Positions 1 to 8,275 of a stretch of 32,581 nt of DNA are shown one piece after another; within the stretch, counting starts at the first letter, position 1, and every line of letters starts with the position of its first letter. The position numbers and the translations under genes are program-made. The notes under the pieces were generated by a model that did not search any database, was not told the origin of the DNA, and saw only the letters and a list, made by a program, of their open reading frames with translations. Source of the stretch: Methanobrevibacter olleyae (GTDB taxonomy: Archaea; Methanobacteriota; Methanobacteria; Methanobacteriales; Methanobacteriaceae); NCBI GenBank assembly GCA_015063035.1, contig SUTG01000019.1:1-32581 (forward strand). The letters are read 5' to 3'.

Positions 1-86
1 AATAAAAAATAAAAAAAAAAAAATAAAATAAAATAAAATAAAATAAAATAAAATAAAATAAAATAAAATAAAATAAAATAAAATAA
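1..86. repeat. (TAAAA)n-type microsatellite at window edge
   Basis: A run of near-perfect pentanucleotide repeats (unit TAAAA), preceded by an A-rich tract. It lies beyond the 3' end of the small membrane-protein gene ending at 209. The opposite window end is also a poly-A run, so this may be where an assembly broke. Confidence 0.9.
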
Positions 87-208
87 AAATTTAAAAATGT
101 TAAAAAAAGTTAATAGCTTTAGTTAAAAATAATTAGAAAAAGTAAAAAATAGTAAAAAATAGGGAACAATATTAAAATGCTAAAAAAATAAAAAAAGAAA
201 CTAATTAT

Positions 209-481
209 TTATAAATAATTAGTTAAGATTGTCCATAAAATGAACCAACAGAATCCAAATGGAAGGATTCCATCCCATAACCAAGTTGAAAATCCTTTAA
301 TTTCCTCACCAAATAAATTTTCACAAAATTTCCCTATGAAATAAAGAATTACCAAACCTACTACAAATGCAAATATATGATTTGTAAATCCTAACATTCC
401 AGTTGTGAATGCAGTGGATATGAGAGCTGCAACTATTGCAGCAACAAGATGAATTGATACGGTTTTAACAGTGACATCCAT
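209..481 (-). CDS. small membrane protein (DUF5379-like)
   Basis: A 90-residue protein with about three hydrophobic segments: near residues 8-25, 31-50 and 68-88. Between the last two sits a polar stretch with the motif LFGEEIKGFSTWLWDG. I think this is the small methanobacterial family DUF5379, from memory of its LFGEEIKGF and WDGI signature; function unknown. The start is placed at the ATG at 481 and not at a possible upstream start at 502, because GGAGG lies eight bases before it and the longer version would put that site inside the coding sequence. It is transcribed divergently from rqcH. Location is presumably the cytoplasmic membrane. Confidence 0.75.
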   Translation of the reverse strand: MDVTVKTVSIHLVAAIVAALISTAFTTGMLGFTNHIFAFVVGLVILYFIGKFCENLFGEEIKGFSTWLWDGILPFGFCWFILWTILTNYL

Positions 482-816
482 TAATTTTTCCTCCAATAAC
501 AAAAATAAATATAAATAAATTTTGATTTTTTATTTTAATTTTTTATTTGATTAAATAAAAGTTTTTTAAAGTTTTAAATATAATTAAATCATATAAAAAC
601 TATAACTATAATTATATAAGTTGATATAATATATAAAATATTGCATAAAAATTTATGGATAATGCCCAAAATCCATATTAAAAAATCTTTTTTATATGTT
701 TTTTAACAATGCTTTTAAAATAAATTTTTAAAAATAATTCTATCATAATAATTTCAAGTGATAAAAAATAAATTTTTAAAAATAATTCTATCATAATAAT
801 TATCAAGTGAGAAAAT
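482..816. other. divergent promoter region, DUF5379-like gene / rqcH
   Basis: AT-rich spacer between two divergent genes. It holds TATA-like stretches around 610-640, a small inverted repeat with 7-base arms (654-660 and 671-677, TATGGAT/ATCCATA) and, next to rqcH, a 48-bp tandem duplication. No additional gene is visible. Confidence 0.5.
717..811 (+). repeat. 48-bp tandem duplication upstream of rqcH
   Basis: Two nearly identical copies (about 717-762 and 765-811) of the rqcH leader, each with an AT-rich TTTTTAAAAATAATTC stretch and ending in TCAAGTGA. The second copy supplies the ribosome-binding AAGTGAG five bases before the ATG at 817. The first copy carries the same purine motif (AAGTGAT) with no start codon after it. 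Confidence 0.85.
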
Positions 817-2829
817 ATGAAATCAATGACAAATGTTGACATTTACACAATATGTCAGGAATTAAATGATTTGCTGCTTGGAGCAAGAGTGGATAAGTCA
901 TTCCAGCCTACTAAGGATACTGTAGTAATGAGATTCCATAAGGCAGGAACAGGAAGATTGGATCTTGTGATACAAGCTGGAAAAAGAATCCATTTAAGTC
1001 AATACCCATTGACAAATCCCCAAAACCCTCCAAGTTTCCCAATGCTTCTTAGAAAAATAGTGAAAGGAGCAAATGTGGTGAGCATAGAGCAACATAACTT
1101 TGACAGGGTTGTTGAAATCAAGATGAAAAAGGAAGAGACCTACACACTTATTGTTGAACTGTTCTCTCAAGGAAACATAATACTCCTAAACGAATCCAAT
1201 GAGATCATATTGCCCCTTAAGAGAAAACACTGGAGCGATAGGGACATAAGCTCCAAAAAGGAGTATGTATTCCCTCTCGAAAACGGAATCAATCCAATCA
1301 CATTGACAATCGATGGATTCAAGGAAATTGTGGCTAATGGGGAAGATGAAGAGATTGTAAGGGTTCTTGCTACAAATGGTCTTGGTAGCCTATATGCTGA
1401 AGAGATAATGCTAAATACTGAAATAAGCAAGAAAACAGCATGCTCATCTTTAAGTGCAGAGGAAATGAATATCATCTTCAATGCATTGAAATCAGTTTTC
1501 GAACCTTTGGAGAAAAGACAGTTCACTCCAATGATTGTAAACAACAAAAAGGAAATAGAGAAATTGGAATTGGAGAATCCTGACAAGAAATACAAATCAA
1601 AGGAAGATGTCATTTCAATCAACTTAAGCCAATACGAAGGATTTGAAGTGGAAAGCTTTGAAAGCTTCAATGAGGCCTGTGACGAATTCTACTCCTCCAA
1701 AGTGAAAAATGAGATAACAGGAATTCAGGAAGCCGCATGGAACAAAAAGGTTTCCAAGTTTTCCAAAAGGCTTGAAAAGCAGGAAGAGACATTGCATAAC
1801 TTTGAAAAAACAATTGAAGATTCCCAAATGAAAGGGGAACTTCTCTTTACAAACTACGTTCAAGTTGACAACATATTAAATGTAATAAAAGGTGCAAGGG
1901 AAAAAGATTATGGATGGAAGGAAATAGGAAAGACCTTGAAGGATGCCAAGAAATCAGGAATGGCAGATGCACAGATATTCGAATCCATGGATCCTTTAGG
2001 AAACATCACATTAAGAATAGATGATGTAAGCATTGCCCTTGACTCCAAGAAATCCCTACCAGATAATGCTGAAGTCTACTATGAAAAGGCAAAGAAAGCC
2101 AAACGAAAAATAAAAGGTGCATTAATAGCTATTGAAAACACTAAAAGGCAACTTGCAGATATGGAAGCCAAAAAGGAAAAGGCCATGTCAAATATCATGG
2201 TTCCGCAGAAGAGAGTCAAGAAGAATCTCAAGTGGTATGAGAAATTGAGATGGTTTGTATCAAGTGATGGAATTTTAGTTGTTTGCGGTAGAGACGCAGG
2301 TACCAATGAAGCGGTTGTAAAGAAATATTTAGAACAAAATGATATTTATTTGCATGCAGATATACATGGTGCTCCTTCAGTTGTAGCGAAAGTTCCATCC
2401 GATTCATTAAATGACAATTTGCTTAAAGAATTAGGTGAGTTTTCAGCTTCCTTTTCAAGTGCTTGGTCGAAAAACTTCACATCTCAAGACGTCTATTGGG
2501 TAGAGCCAGACCAAGTTTCAAAGACCCCAGTTTCAGGGGAGTTTGTGCCAAAAGGCGCATTTATCATTCGTGGACATAGAAACTATATTAGAGGAGCAAA
2601 ACTTGAGATATCCATAGGCATTGTTGAGTATGATAGTGAAAAGCGCATAATGGCTGGACCAACTGATGCAATGAAACATCATACCAATAAATTTGTAACA
2701 ATAAAGCCGGGCTTTACCAAAAAGGAAAAAATAGCTAAGGAAATATTATCCAGAATCAATGAAGACAACATATTGAGTCTGGATGATGTTGTAAGGGTAT
2801 TGCCTAGTGGAAAATGTGATTTTGTTTAA
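817..2829 (+). CDS. rqcH: RqcH / NEMF-family ribosome quality control protein (NFACT)
   Basis: A 670-residue protein of the NFACT family (RqcH in bacteria and archaea, NEMF/Rqc2 in eukaryotes), which binds obstructed large ribosomal subunits and, in characterised members, recruits tRNA-Ala to add C-terminal tails to stalled chains. Architecture: NFACT-N from about residue 5 with DIYTICQELNDLLLGARV; an Asp-Arg pair at 96-97 (NFDRVV), matching the residues needed for tailing in B. subtilis RqcH; helix-hairpin and long coiled coil at about 300-470 (Lys/Glu-rich); NFACT-R at about 480-600 with KWYEKLRWFVSSDG and LHADIHGAPS. Length is normal for archaeal members. The start is supported by AAGTGAG five bases upstream. 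It is cytoplasmic and converges with the metal hydrolase gene. Family assignment is firm; tailing activity is inferred. Confidence 0.93.
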   Translation: MKSMTNVDIYTICQELNDLLLGARVDKSFQPTKDTVVMRFHKAGTGRLDLVIQAGKRIHLSQYPLTNPQNPPSFPMLLRKIVKGANVVSIEQHNFDRVVEIKMKKEETYTLIVELFSQGNIILLNESNEIILPLKRKHWSDRDISSKKEYVFPLENGINPITLTIDGFKEIVANGEDEEIVRVLATNGLGSLYAEEIMLNTEISKKTACSSLSAEEMNIIFNALKSVFEPLEKRQFTPMIVNNKKEIEKLELENPDKKYKSKEDVISINLSQYEGFEVESFESFNEACDEFYSSKVKNEITGIQEAAWNKKVSKFSKRLEKQEETLHNFEKTIEDSQMKGELLFTNYVQVDNILNVIKGAREKDYGWKEIGKTLKDAKKSGMADAQIFESMDPLGNITLRIDDVSIALDSKKSLPDNAEVYYEKAKKAKRKIKGALIAIENTKRQLADMEAKKEKAMSNIMVPQKRVKKNLKWYEKLRWFVSSDGILVVCGRDAGTNEAVVKKYLEQNDIYLHADIHGAPSVVAKVPSDSLNDNLLKELGEFSASFSSAWSKNFTSQDVYWVEPDQVSKTPVSGEFVPKGAFIIRGHRNYIRGAKLEISIGIVEYDSEKRIMAGPTDAMKHHTNKFVTIKPGFTKKEKIAKEILSRINEDNILSLDDVVRVLPSGKCDFV

Positions 2830-2849
2830 ATCCATTTTCTATTCTTTTT

Positions 2850-2953
2850 TTAAAAAATAATTAAAAAAATAATAAAAAAAATATTTAAAAAATAAATAAG
2901 AAATAGTTTAAAAAATAATTAAAAAAAATATTTAAAAAATAAATAAAAAATAG
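2850..2953. repeat. degenerate A-rich tandem repeat, two copies
   Basis: Between the convergent rqcH and metal-hydrolase genes. Two related copies share TTAAAAAATAATT (2850, 2908) and ATATTTAAAAAATAAATA (2881, 2928), with an internal indel of about 11 bases. Confidence 0.6.
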
Positions 2954-2975
2954 TAAAAAATAGTAAAAAAATAAT

Positions 2976-2993
2976 CAAACTTTTTAAAGTTTG
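2976..2993 (-). terminator. hairpin terminator of UPF0173 gene
   Basis: A perfect inverted repeat CAAACTTT/AAAGTTTG directly after the minus-strand stop codon at 2996. On the minus strand it is followed by a T-rich stretch including TTTTTTT. Its position and structure fit an intrinsic terminator. Confidence 0.6.
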
Positions 2994-2995
2994 AA

Positions 2996-3712
2996 TTATT
3001 CTTCTTTTTCAAAATCTGGTTTGTAATATTCCAATGGATTCATGACTACAACATCAACTTTTGGATGAAGTTGATTTACAAAATTGGAAAATACTGCAGG
3101 ATCCTGTTCTATCACTGGGAAAGTGTTGTAATGCATAGGAATTACAACCTTTGGAGCTAACCACATAGCCGCAAGTGCCCCTTCAAAGGGACCCATTGTG
3201 AATTTATCACCAATAGGAACCATTGCAATGTCCGGCTTATAGATTTTTCCTATGACATTTTCCATATCAGAGAACAAGCCAGTGTCTCCTGCGTGAAATA
3301 CTTTTGTACCATCCTCAAAAGTGAATAGGAAACTTCCAGGGTCTCCAGCAGGACGGATTTCTTCAGTGAAATCAATAGAAGATGAGTGTTTTGCATCTAG
3401 CATGGTTATTTTAATTCCTTGAATAAAAACAGACCCTCCAGTGTTCATGCTGACACAATCAAATCCTTGCTCACCTAAGAATAAAGAGATCTCATGGTTT
3501 GCAACAAGAGTTGCATTTGTATTGTTAGCTATTTCCATTGCATCTCCAAAATGGTCAGAGTGACCATGAGTTATGCATATGATGTTTGCTTCCAATTCCT
3601 CAACAGGAAGAGGGCAAGCAGGATTATTGCTAATAAATGGGTCAACCAATATCTTTACTCCTTCATCACTGATCAATTCAAATGCTGAATGACCTAACCA
3701 TCTAATTTCCAT
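2996..3712 (-). CDS. UPF0173-type metal-dependent hydrolase (metallo-beta-lactamase fold)
   Basis: A 238-residue protein with the metallo-beta-lactamase superfamily metal motif THGHSDHFGD (His49, His51, Asp53, His54). A start-proximal WLGHSAF, a later HAGDTGLF and IPMHYNTFP match the UPF0173 (YtkL-like) hydrolase family. These are small soluble hydrolases binding two metals; the natural substrate is not established. The start is supported by GGTGA six bases upstream of the ATG. A hairpin terminator follows the stop. It lies just downstream (about 44 bp) of the acidic membrane-protein gene on the same strand and could be its co-transcribed partner. The family call is firm; physiological role is unknown. 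Confidence 0.88.
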   Translation of the reverse strand: MEIRWLGHSAFELISDEGVKILVDPFISNNPACPLPVEELEANIICITHGHSDHFGDAMEIANNTNATLVANHEISLFLGEQGFDCVSMNTGGSVFIQGIKITMLDAKHSSSIDFTEEIRPAGDPGSFLFTFEDGTKVFHAGDTGLFSDMENVIGKIYKPDIAMVPIGDKFTMGPFEGALAAMWLAPKVVIPMHYNTFPVIEQDPAVFSNFVNQLHPKVDVVVMNPLEYYKPDFEKEE

Positions 3713-3755
3713 AATTTCACCTTTTTCTATATCATTATTCTATAAAAGCAAAAAA

Positions 3756-5546
3756 TTAATTTTCATTATTGTTTTCAACAAGTGCACCGATATCCAAATC
3801 ATTAGCCATTTCCCAAGAGGATTCGAATAATTTCTTAATGTTTTCCACTGATTCCACATCATCATAAACTGCACCATATTCGAAATCATCCTCATCTATA
3901 CTATTGGATATCAATAATGCATGTGATGTGTCTCCAATTAAGTTAAATGATTCTACAGAATCTAAAGTCTTGATTTCAACTCCTTTCTTAATAAGGGAAC
4001 TTAATAGAAGAACATAGGAAATATCCTCCAAATCAAATTCCTCAATGATAACTCTTGATTTGATTTTTGTAAGGCTTGAGAGGAATCTGTCACCCATATC
4101 CTTAATGGTTGGAGCTTCCAAGAGAATCTCTTCTTTGGAATGGCTTGCAACCTCTTCAAAAGCTTCCTGTGAAGTTAAGATTCCTTTTTCACAAATTACA
4201 TAACTGTTCAATAGTTTTGGAATAGGAATGGATTCCGGATTGTTAGGGTCTATTGTAATTGTCTCATCAGGTGCCCCTGCAATTTCAGAAACAGGAGCGA
4301 CAGAAATTTCCTCTGCTACAACTGGTGTGTGGACTTTTGGAACAGGCCTAGGAATTTCCTCAACCTTAGCATCTTGAGCATCAATCTTGGAAGATTTCTT
4401 ATGAGGCCTGGATAAGTTAGCACCCTCATCTTTCTTAGAAGCTATTGGATTTGTAGAAGCAATTGATGTTGGTCTTGGCAAGTTTTCAACTTCAATAGTT
4501 AAATCAGGAGCAATGTATCCTAAATCATCTAATCCATCAGCATCGTCGGAAAGGTTCTCATCAATTGTTTCATCTATGTAATCATCATAGACAATGCCAT
4601 GTTCCTCCCTGTATCCCTCATCTGCATAGATAGGTGTTATGGACTCCTCTCCACTGGATTCATCATAGATTACATTATTGTAATGAGTATTTTCAGATTG
4701 GGACAAAGTATAAACAGGCTCTTCCTGCGGTTCCAAATCAATCTCATCAATAGGCATGATGATTTCCTCATCAATGGTTTTAGGCATTAGGCTATAGCTT
4801 TCATCAGATACCTCGTTGTCATAAACTGTTTCAGCATCACCGACACTTGCCAAGGCTTTTGAAATCTCAAGAGACCTTTTAGGAGCATCAGCAAGATTAA
4901 TTGTTTCCTTGGATTTCCTTTTCGGCCTGCGAGTAACTCTCATAGGCTTTTCATAATTCGGAGTGAAGTAAACAGTGTCTGGATTGGATTCCTCTTGACC
5001 TTCCAAATAACCATAACTTCTTTTTTTAGGGCTGCTAGACTTTCTAATAGATGGGAGTTTGAATTTAGGCTTTTCTTCATTTACTGGTTTAGTCTTGAGA
5101 ACTTGCTTGGATTGATCCATTGGTTCGCTGAATCTTGTCTTGGTTTCTGTTTGTTTACTGTTGTTTAAGTATTCATCAAGAGTCATTGAAGATGAATCAT
5201 CATGAGGTTTTAGAATTGATTTGGATTTTGAATTGGAATTGGAACTGCCATCCAATTTGGAATTAACTAAATCTTCAACCTCTTTAGCACCTTCCACTAT
5301 ACGGGAAAAAGTGCCATCTTTAGATTTTTGATTCAATTTATTGCGTCTTGAATTTCTATTCAAGCTTCTTGAATCCATAATTCTTAAGATAAATGCTGGA
5401 AGTAATTTGTATAATCCGAAAATGGTGATTAAAACACCGATAATTAGAATTAAATCTATTAGACGATAAACGATACTTCCATAAACAAGAACTAAACCAA
5501 TAACCGTTAATAAAATACCAGTAAATATATCTAACGAATCTGCCAA
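3756..5546 (-). CDS. acidic N-terminally anchored membrane protein, unrecognised
   Basis: A 596-residue protein I do not recognise. Two hydrophobic segments sit at about residues 8-28 and 31-52, followed by a basic stretch (residues 58-75, RNSRRNKL) that should face the cytoplasm. Residues about 75-430 are low complexity: Ser/Asn/Lys-rich at first, then Asp/Glu-rich with many Tyr, probably disordered. A more ordinary folded segment occupies about 445-580 (LLNSYVICEKGILTSQEA, then VLLLSSLIKKGVEIKTLD). The start codon is TTG at 5546, supported by AGGTGG eight bases upstream. It resembles a membrane-tethered scaffold, but no catalytic motif is visible. A possible archaeal promoter lies in the 458-bp spacer shared with the divergent pilin genes. 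Confidence 0.8.
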   Translation of the reverse strand: MADSLDIFTGILLTVIGLVLVYGSIVYRLIDLILIIGVLITIFGLYKLLPAFILRIMDSRSLNRNSRRNKLNQKSKDGTFSRIVEGAKEVEDLVNSKLDGSSNSNSKSKSILKPHDDSSSMTLDEYLNNSKQTETKTRFSEPMDQSKQVLKTKPVNEEKPKFKLPSIRKSSSPKKRSYGYLEGQEESNPDTVYFTPNYEKPMRVTRRPKRKSKETINLADAPKRSLEISKALASVGDAETVYDNEVSDESYSLMPKTIDEEIIMPIDEIDLEPQEEPVYTLSQSENTHYNNVIYDESSGEESITPIYADEGYREEHGIVYDDYIDETIDENLSDDADGLDDLGYIAPDLTIEVENLPRPTSIASTNPIASKKDEGANLSRPHKKSSKIDAQDAKVEEIPRPVPKVHTPVVAEEISVAPVSEIAGAPDETITIDPNNPESIPIPKLLNSYVICEKGILTSQEAFEEVASHSKEEILLEAPTIKDMGDRFLSSLTKIKSRVIIEEFDLEDISYVLLLSSLIKKGVEIKTLDSVESFNLIGDTSHALLISNSIDEDDFEYGAVYDDVESVENIKKLFESSWEMANDLDIGALVENNNEN

Positions 5547-6004
5547 TTAACCCACCTAAAAATATCAAATATAATCAATTAAATGGTTAAATTAAGAATA
5601 TAATAAAAAATTAACCATTATTAATATTTATTTATACTATTAATCATTTATATAATTTTGTTTTTAATGAATAAAAAAAGGCCTAAAAATTAGTAAAAAA
5701 ACTAAAATATAATAAAAAATCGATTAAAATAAAAAATCTGAGATAAATTCATAGCCTAAAATAAATAAAAACAAAATTAAATAAAATTTAAGAGAATAGG
5801 CAATTATTATGAAGATTGTAAAATTCAAAAATGATTATAATATTTTAAAATGAATAAAAAAGATAATATGAATGTTAAATTTATATAAACAAGTAAATTA
5901 TACTTTATTTGTAATATTAACCTCAAATTGTTTCTTAAATTAGAAAAAAAGACAATATTTAAATAATAAGTCATTAAGATTATTTAACAAAATGAGGTGA
6001 AAAC
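5547..6004. other. divergent promoter spacer, membrane protein / pilin pair
   Basis: AT-rich spacer with no additional gene visible. A TATA-like TTTATATAAA at 5880-5889 reads toward the pilins and a TTATATAAAT on the minus strand near 5650 reads toward the membrane protein. Confidence 0.45.
5880..5889 (+). promoter_or_regulatory. TATA box candidate for pilin operon
   Basis: TTTATATAAA in an archaeal promoter context. It would start transcription near 5912 and give a leader of about 95 bases to the first pilin ATG. Assigned by motif only. Confidence 0.35.
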
Positions 6005-6265
6005 ATGATTTTTGAAAAATATAAAAATGAAAATGGCATACACTTAATTGAAAGTATGAAAGATAATGTTAAATCAAGCATTGAAGCTATTTCAAAGGAT
6101 AATTTCGGCCAAGGAGCTGCAGAATATATCCTATTGTTCGGAGGAGTTATTGTAATAGCCTTAGCAGGATTGTTGATTTACAGGTCTTACTTCAGCAATA
6201 ATGCAAGTGGATTGAATGCCACAGAGGATATAAGTTCCATTAGAAACAATGTAAGCATTTATTAA
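6005..6265 (+). CDS. class III signal peptide pilin-like protein 1
   Basis: An 86-residue prepilin-like protein. The motif [10 protein letters not shown] at residues 35-44 fits the archaeal class III signal peptide (Q-x-[SA]-x-E-x-x-x-L, DUF361), which is cut between Gly35 and Gln36 by an EppA-type prepilin peptidase. A single hydrophobic segment (about 42-63) follows and would pack into the pilus core. The mature protein is only about 51 residues. The 35-residue pre-peptide is long for this class. A strong GAGGTGA seven bases before the ATG supports this start; a shorter start at Met18 has no such site. A second pilin-like gene follows after 40 bp, so the two are probably an operon for a surface pilus or pseudopilus. 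No peptidase or secretion ATPase is in the window. Confidence 0.8.
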   Translation: MIFEKYKNENGIHLIESMKDNVKSSIEAISKDNFGQGAAEYILLFGGVIVIALAGLLIYRSYFSNNASGLNATEDISSIRNNVSIY

Positions 6266-6305
6266 ATTGCATGAACAGATTGTAACCTTTAAACGGTAAA
6301 ATATA

Positions 6306-6500
6306 ATGAAAGAAATAGAATATCTTAAATTGGACAATAAAGGCCAAACAAGTGTTGAAGTAATTTTATTGATAGGTTCCATTTTAGTGATTTCAATCAT
6401 TTGCGGAACTTACATTTATAAGATCAATCTGGAAATCAATGACCTATTCAATCAAACTCTTTCTAAAGGAAGGCTTTTTTTATTTAATAAATTAGACTAA
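6306..6500 (+). CDS. class III signal peptide pilin-like protein 2
   Basis: A 64-residue protein with GQTSVEVILL at residues 13-22, a textbook class III signal peptide (Gln14, Ser16, Glu18, Leu22), followed by a hydrophobic helix (about 20-38). Cleavage after Gly13 would leave a mature peptide of about 51 residues, the same size as its upstream neighbour. The ribosome-binding site is weak (GGTAAAATATAATG), so translation may depend on the upstream gene, 40 bp away. It is probably a minor or partner pilin. The family call rests on the signal motif and the paired arrangement. Confidence 0.78.
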   Translation: MKEIEYLKLDNKGQTSVEVILLIGSILVISIICGTYIYKINLEINDLFNQTLSKGRLFLFNKLD

Positions 6501-6828
6501 AATAGAATATCCTGGCAAAAATCCTAAAAATTAATTAATATTCAGACACCTGAAAAAGTCTTAAATGAGTATCTTAAATGAGTAAAATTAATAAAATAAG
6601 TAAATAAGGAAATAAGAAAAATAACTAAATTAAAAAAAAGAAAAAATAATAAAAAAAGAATAAAAAAAGAATAAAAAAAGAATAAAAAAATAAAAATAAT
6701 AAATCTTTCCAACTAAATAGAAAACCCCCGCAAACTAATTGTTAATGGAGATTTATTATTTTATAAATATGACAATATTTGATTGGAAATAAAGAGTTTA
6801 ATTGAATAAATTAAATAATTCATTCAAT
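6501..6828. other. A-rich spacer between convergent genes
   Basis: No gene visible. It contains an 11-bp microsatellite (6650-6689) and a small GC-rich island (ACCCCCGC near 6723-6730) that stands out in otherwise A/T-only sequence but forms no clear hairpin. Confidence 0.45.
6650..6689. repeat. 11-bp A-rich microsatellite
   Basis: About 3.5 copies of TAAAAAAAGAA in the spacer downstream of both pilin gene 2 (plus) and the polyferredoxin (minus). Confidence 0.8.
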
Positions 6829-7797
6829 CTAACCAAGTAACCTTTCTAAACTTGCCTTCCAAGAAGCTGATGAAACATTGGTTAATTTCATGTCAGTTCT
6901 TTTGACAAGAATTCTTTCTTGAGGACATACTTTAGTACATGCACCACATAAAACACAGTATTCATCATTGAATTTGGCAACATTGTCTTCAAGAACAATT
7001 GCATTACATGCACAAAGGTCTACACAGGATCCACAGCCTACACATTCCTCTTCAGTAGTTGTTATTTCACCTTCAAATGGTTTAGTGACTTCTGCTGCAT
7101 CTACAGGACAGATTTCCTTACACCATCCACAGTTAATGCAATCGGAACCTATGAATATGTCACCAGTGATTTGAGGTTTTTCAATTTCATCACTGTGCAT
7201 ACAGGTGACACATACTGTCTTGATTGCGTCTTGAGGACATACTCTCTTACATACCCCACAGTAGACACATTTATCCTCATCCACTTCAATTGAACAGGCA
7301 TCAGGAGCATTTACTACAGTGATTGCATCTGCAGGACATAATTCTGCACAAGCGCTACAGTAGATACATTCCTCATCGTTTATTGAAATTTCACCTTTTA
7401 ACAAGTCATTCCTATCAGGCAAGTCTCTTTTAAATAATATTGCATCTTGAGGACATGCTACAGTACATCTTCCACAGAATTCACATGCTTCATCATCAAT
7501 TGCAGATTCATGTGTCCAAGTTGGATAAGCAGCTAAGTCTTTGGAACTTGAACCATCAATTTCAAAGTCCAATGCTCCAAATGGACAAGCAGATGCACAT
7601 AAACCACAAATAACACAAGTGTCTTCATCTATTGCAAGCTTGTTTCCATCTACCTGACCTCTTGCAATACCTAAAACATCCCCTAAAGCTAAGGAGCTAG
7701 TTGGACAAGAGTCAGCACATATTCCACATGCTAAACATACATTATTATCATAAGATAATTTTCTTGTTTCGCTTCCATCTCTTTGAATAAAAATCAT
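6829..7797 (-). CDS. fwdF: eight-cluster polyferredoxin, FwdF-like
   Basis: A 322-residue protein made almost entirely of ferredoxin modules. Eight CxxCxxCxxxC motifs begin at residues 21, 61, 105, 144, 177, 220, 252 and 281, so it should carry eight [4Fe-4S] clusters; the seventh ends CAC in place of CP, and an additional CVTC pair sits at 196-199. Eight clusters in about 320-350 residues matches FwdF, the electron-wire subunit of tungsten formylmethanofuran dehydrogenase, which feeds electrons for CO2 reduction to formylmethanofuran. No other fwd gene is nearby, so it is stand-alone. Alternatives are an MvhB-, EhaP- or EhbK-type polyferredoxin. A TATA-like TTTATATATT lies at 7891-7900. No strong Shine-Dalgarno is seen (GGGATTGTTATG). 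Confidence 0.6.
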   Translation of the reverse strand: MIFIQRDGSETRKLSYDNNVCLACGICADSCPTSSLALGDVLGIARGQVDGNKLAIDEDTCVICGLCASACPFGALDFEIDGSSSKDLAAYPTWTHESAIDDEACEFCGRCTVACPQDAILFKRDLPDRNDLLKGEISINDEECIYCSACAELCPADAITVVNAPDACSIEVDEDKCVYCGVCKRVCPQDAIKTVCVTCMHSDEIEKPQITGDIFIGSDCINCGWCKEICPVDAAEVTKPFEGEITTTEEECVGCGSCVDLCACNAIVLEDNVAKFNDEYCVLCGACTKVCPQERILVKRTDMKLTNVSSASWKASLERLLG

Positions 7798-8275
7798 AAC
7801 AATCCCACACTTAAATAAATATCTAATTGTTATATAATTTAAAGTATACTAAATAAATTTAATATATTTAATACTATATTTATCGACATGAATATATAAA
7901 CATAACGATTTAATTTTAAGGTTTACGTAAAAATTTTTGAAAATTTCATGAATTTTAAAAAAATATTTAATTTAAGATAGTTAAACAAATTAAACAGCAT
8001 GAATAATAGGTTAAATTAAAAATAAAGGACAAAACTAAGAAAAAACAAGTAATAAAAAATATATGAAAAATTATAAAAATTTAACACTTAACTCCTAAAA
8101 GTAATAAAAAAATTTAAAAATTAAGAAATAGAATAAGGATAATGGAACACTTAATCCCTAATAGTAAAAAAAATTTAAAAATATAAGAAATAGAATAAGG
8201 ATAATGGAACACTTAATCCCTAATAGTAAAAAAAATTTAAAAATATAAGAAATATAATAAGGAAAAATGGAATCT
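7798..8275. other. spacer upstream of polyferredoxin, downstream of coaD
   Basis: No gene is visible. The part next to the polyferredoxin has its candidate TATA box at 7891-7900; the part next to coaD is filled by a three-copy 62-bp tandem array. Confidence 0.5.
8085..8272. repeat. 62-63 bp tandem array downstream of coaD
   Basis: Three copies starting at 8085, 8148 and 8210. The unit begins CACTTAATCCCTAATAGTAA and ends GGATAATGGAA; copies 2 and 3 are almost identical. The array stops three bases before the coaD stop codon. There are no unique spacers, so it is not a CRISPR. Confidence 0.92.

Noticed and set aside
6720-6735. ACCCCCGC island as an RNA gene or terminator
   Set aside because: Too short, no pairing partner nearby, no promoter assigned; left as a note in the spacer entry.
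8085-8272. Tandem array considered as CRISPR
   Set aside because: Units are head-to-tail with no unique spacers, and no cas genes are present; the same holds for the other arrays.
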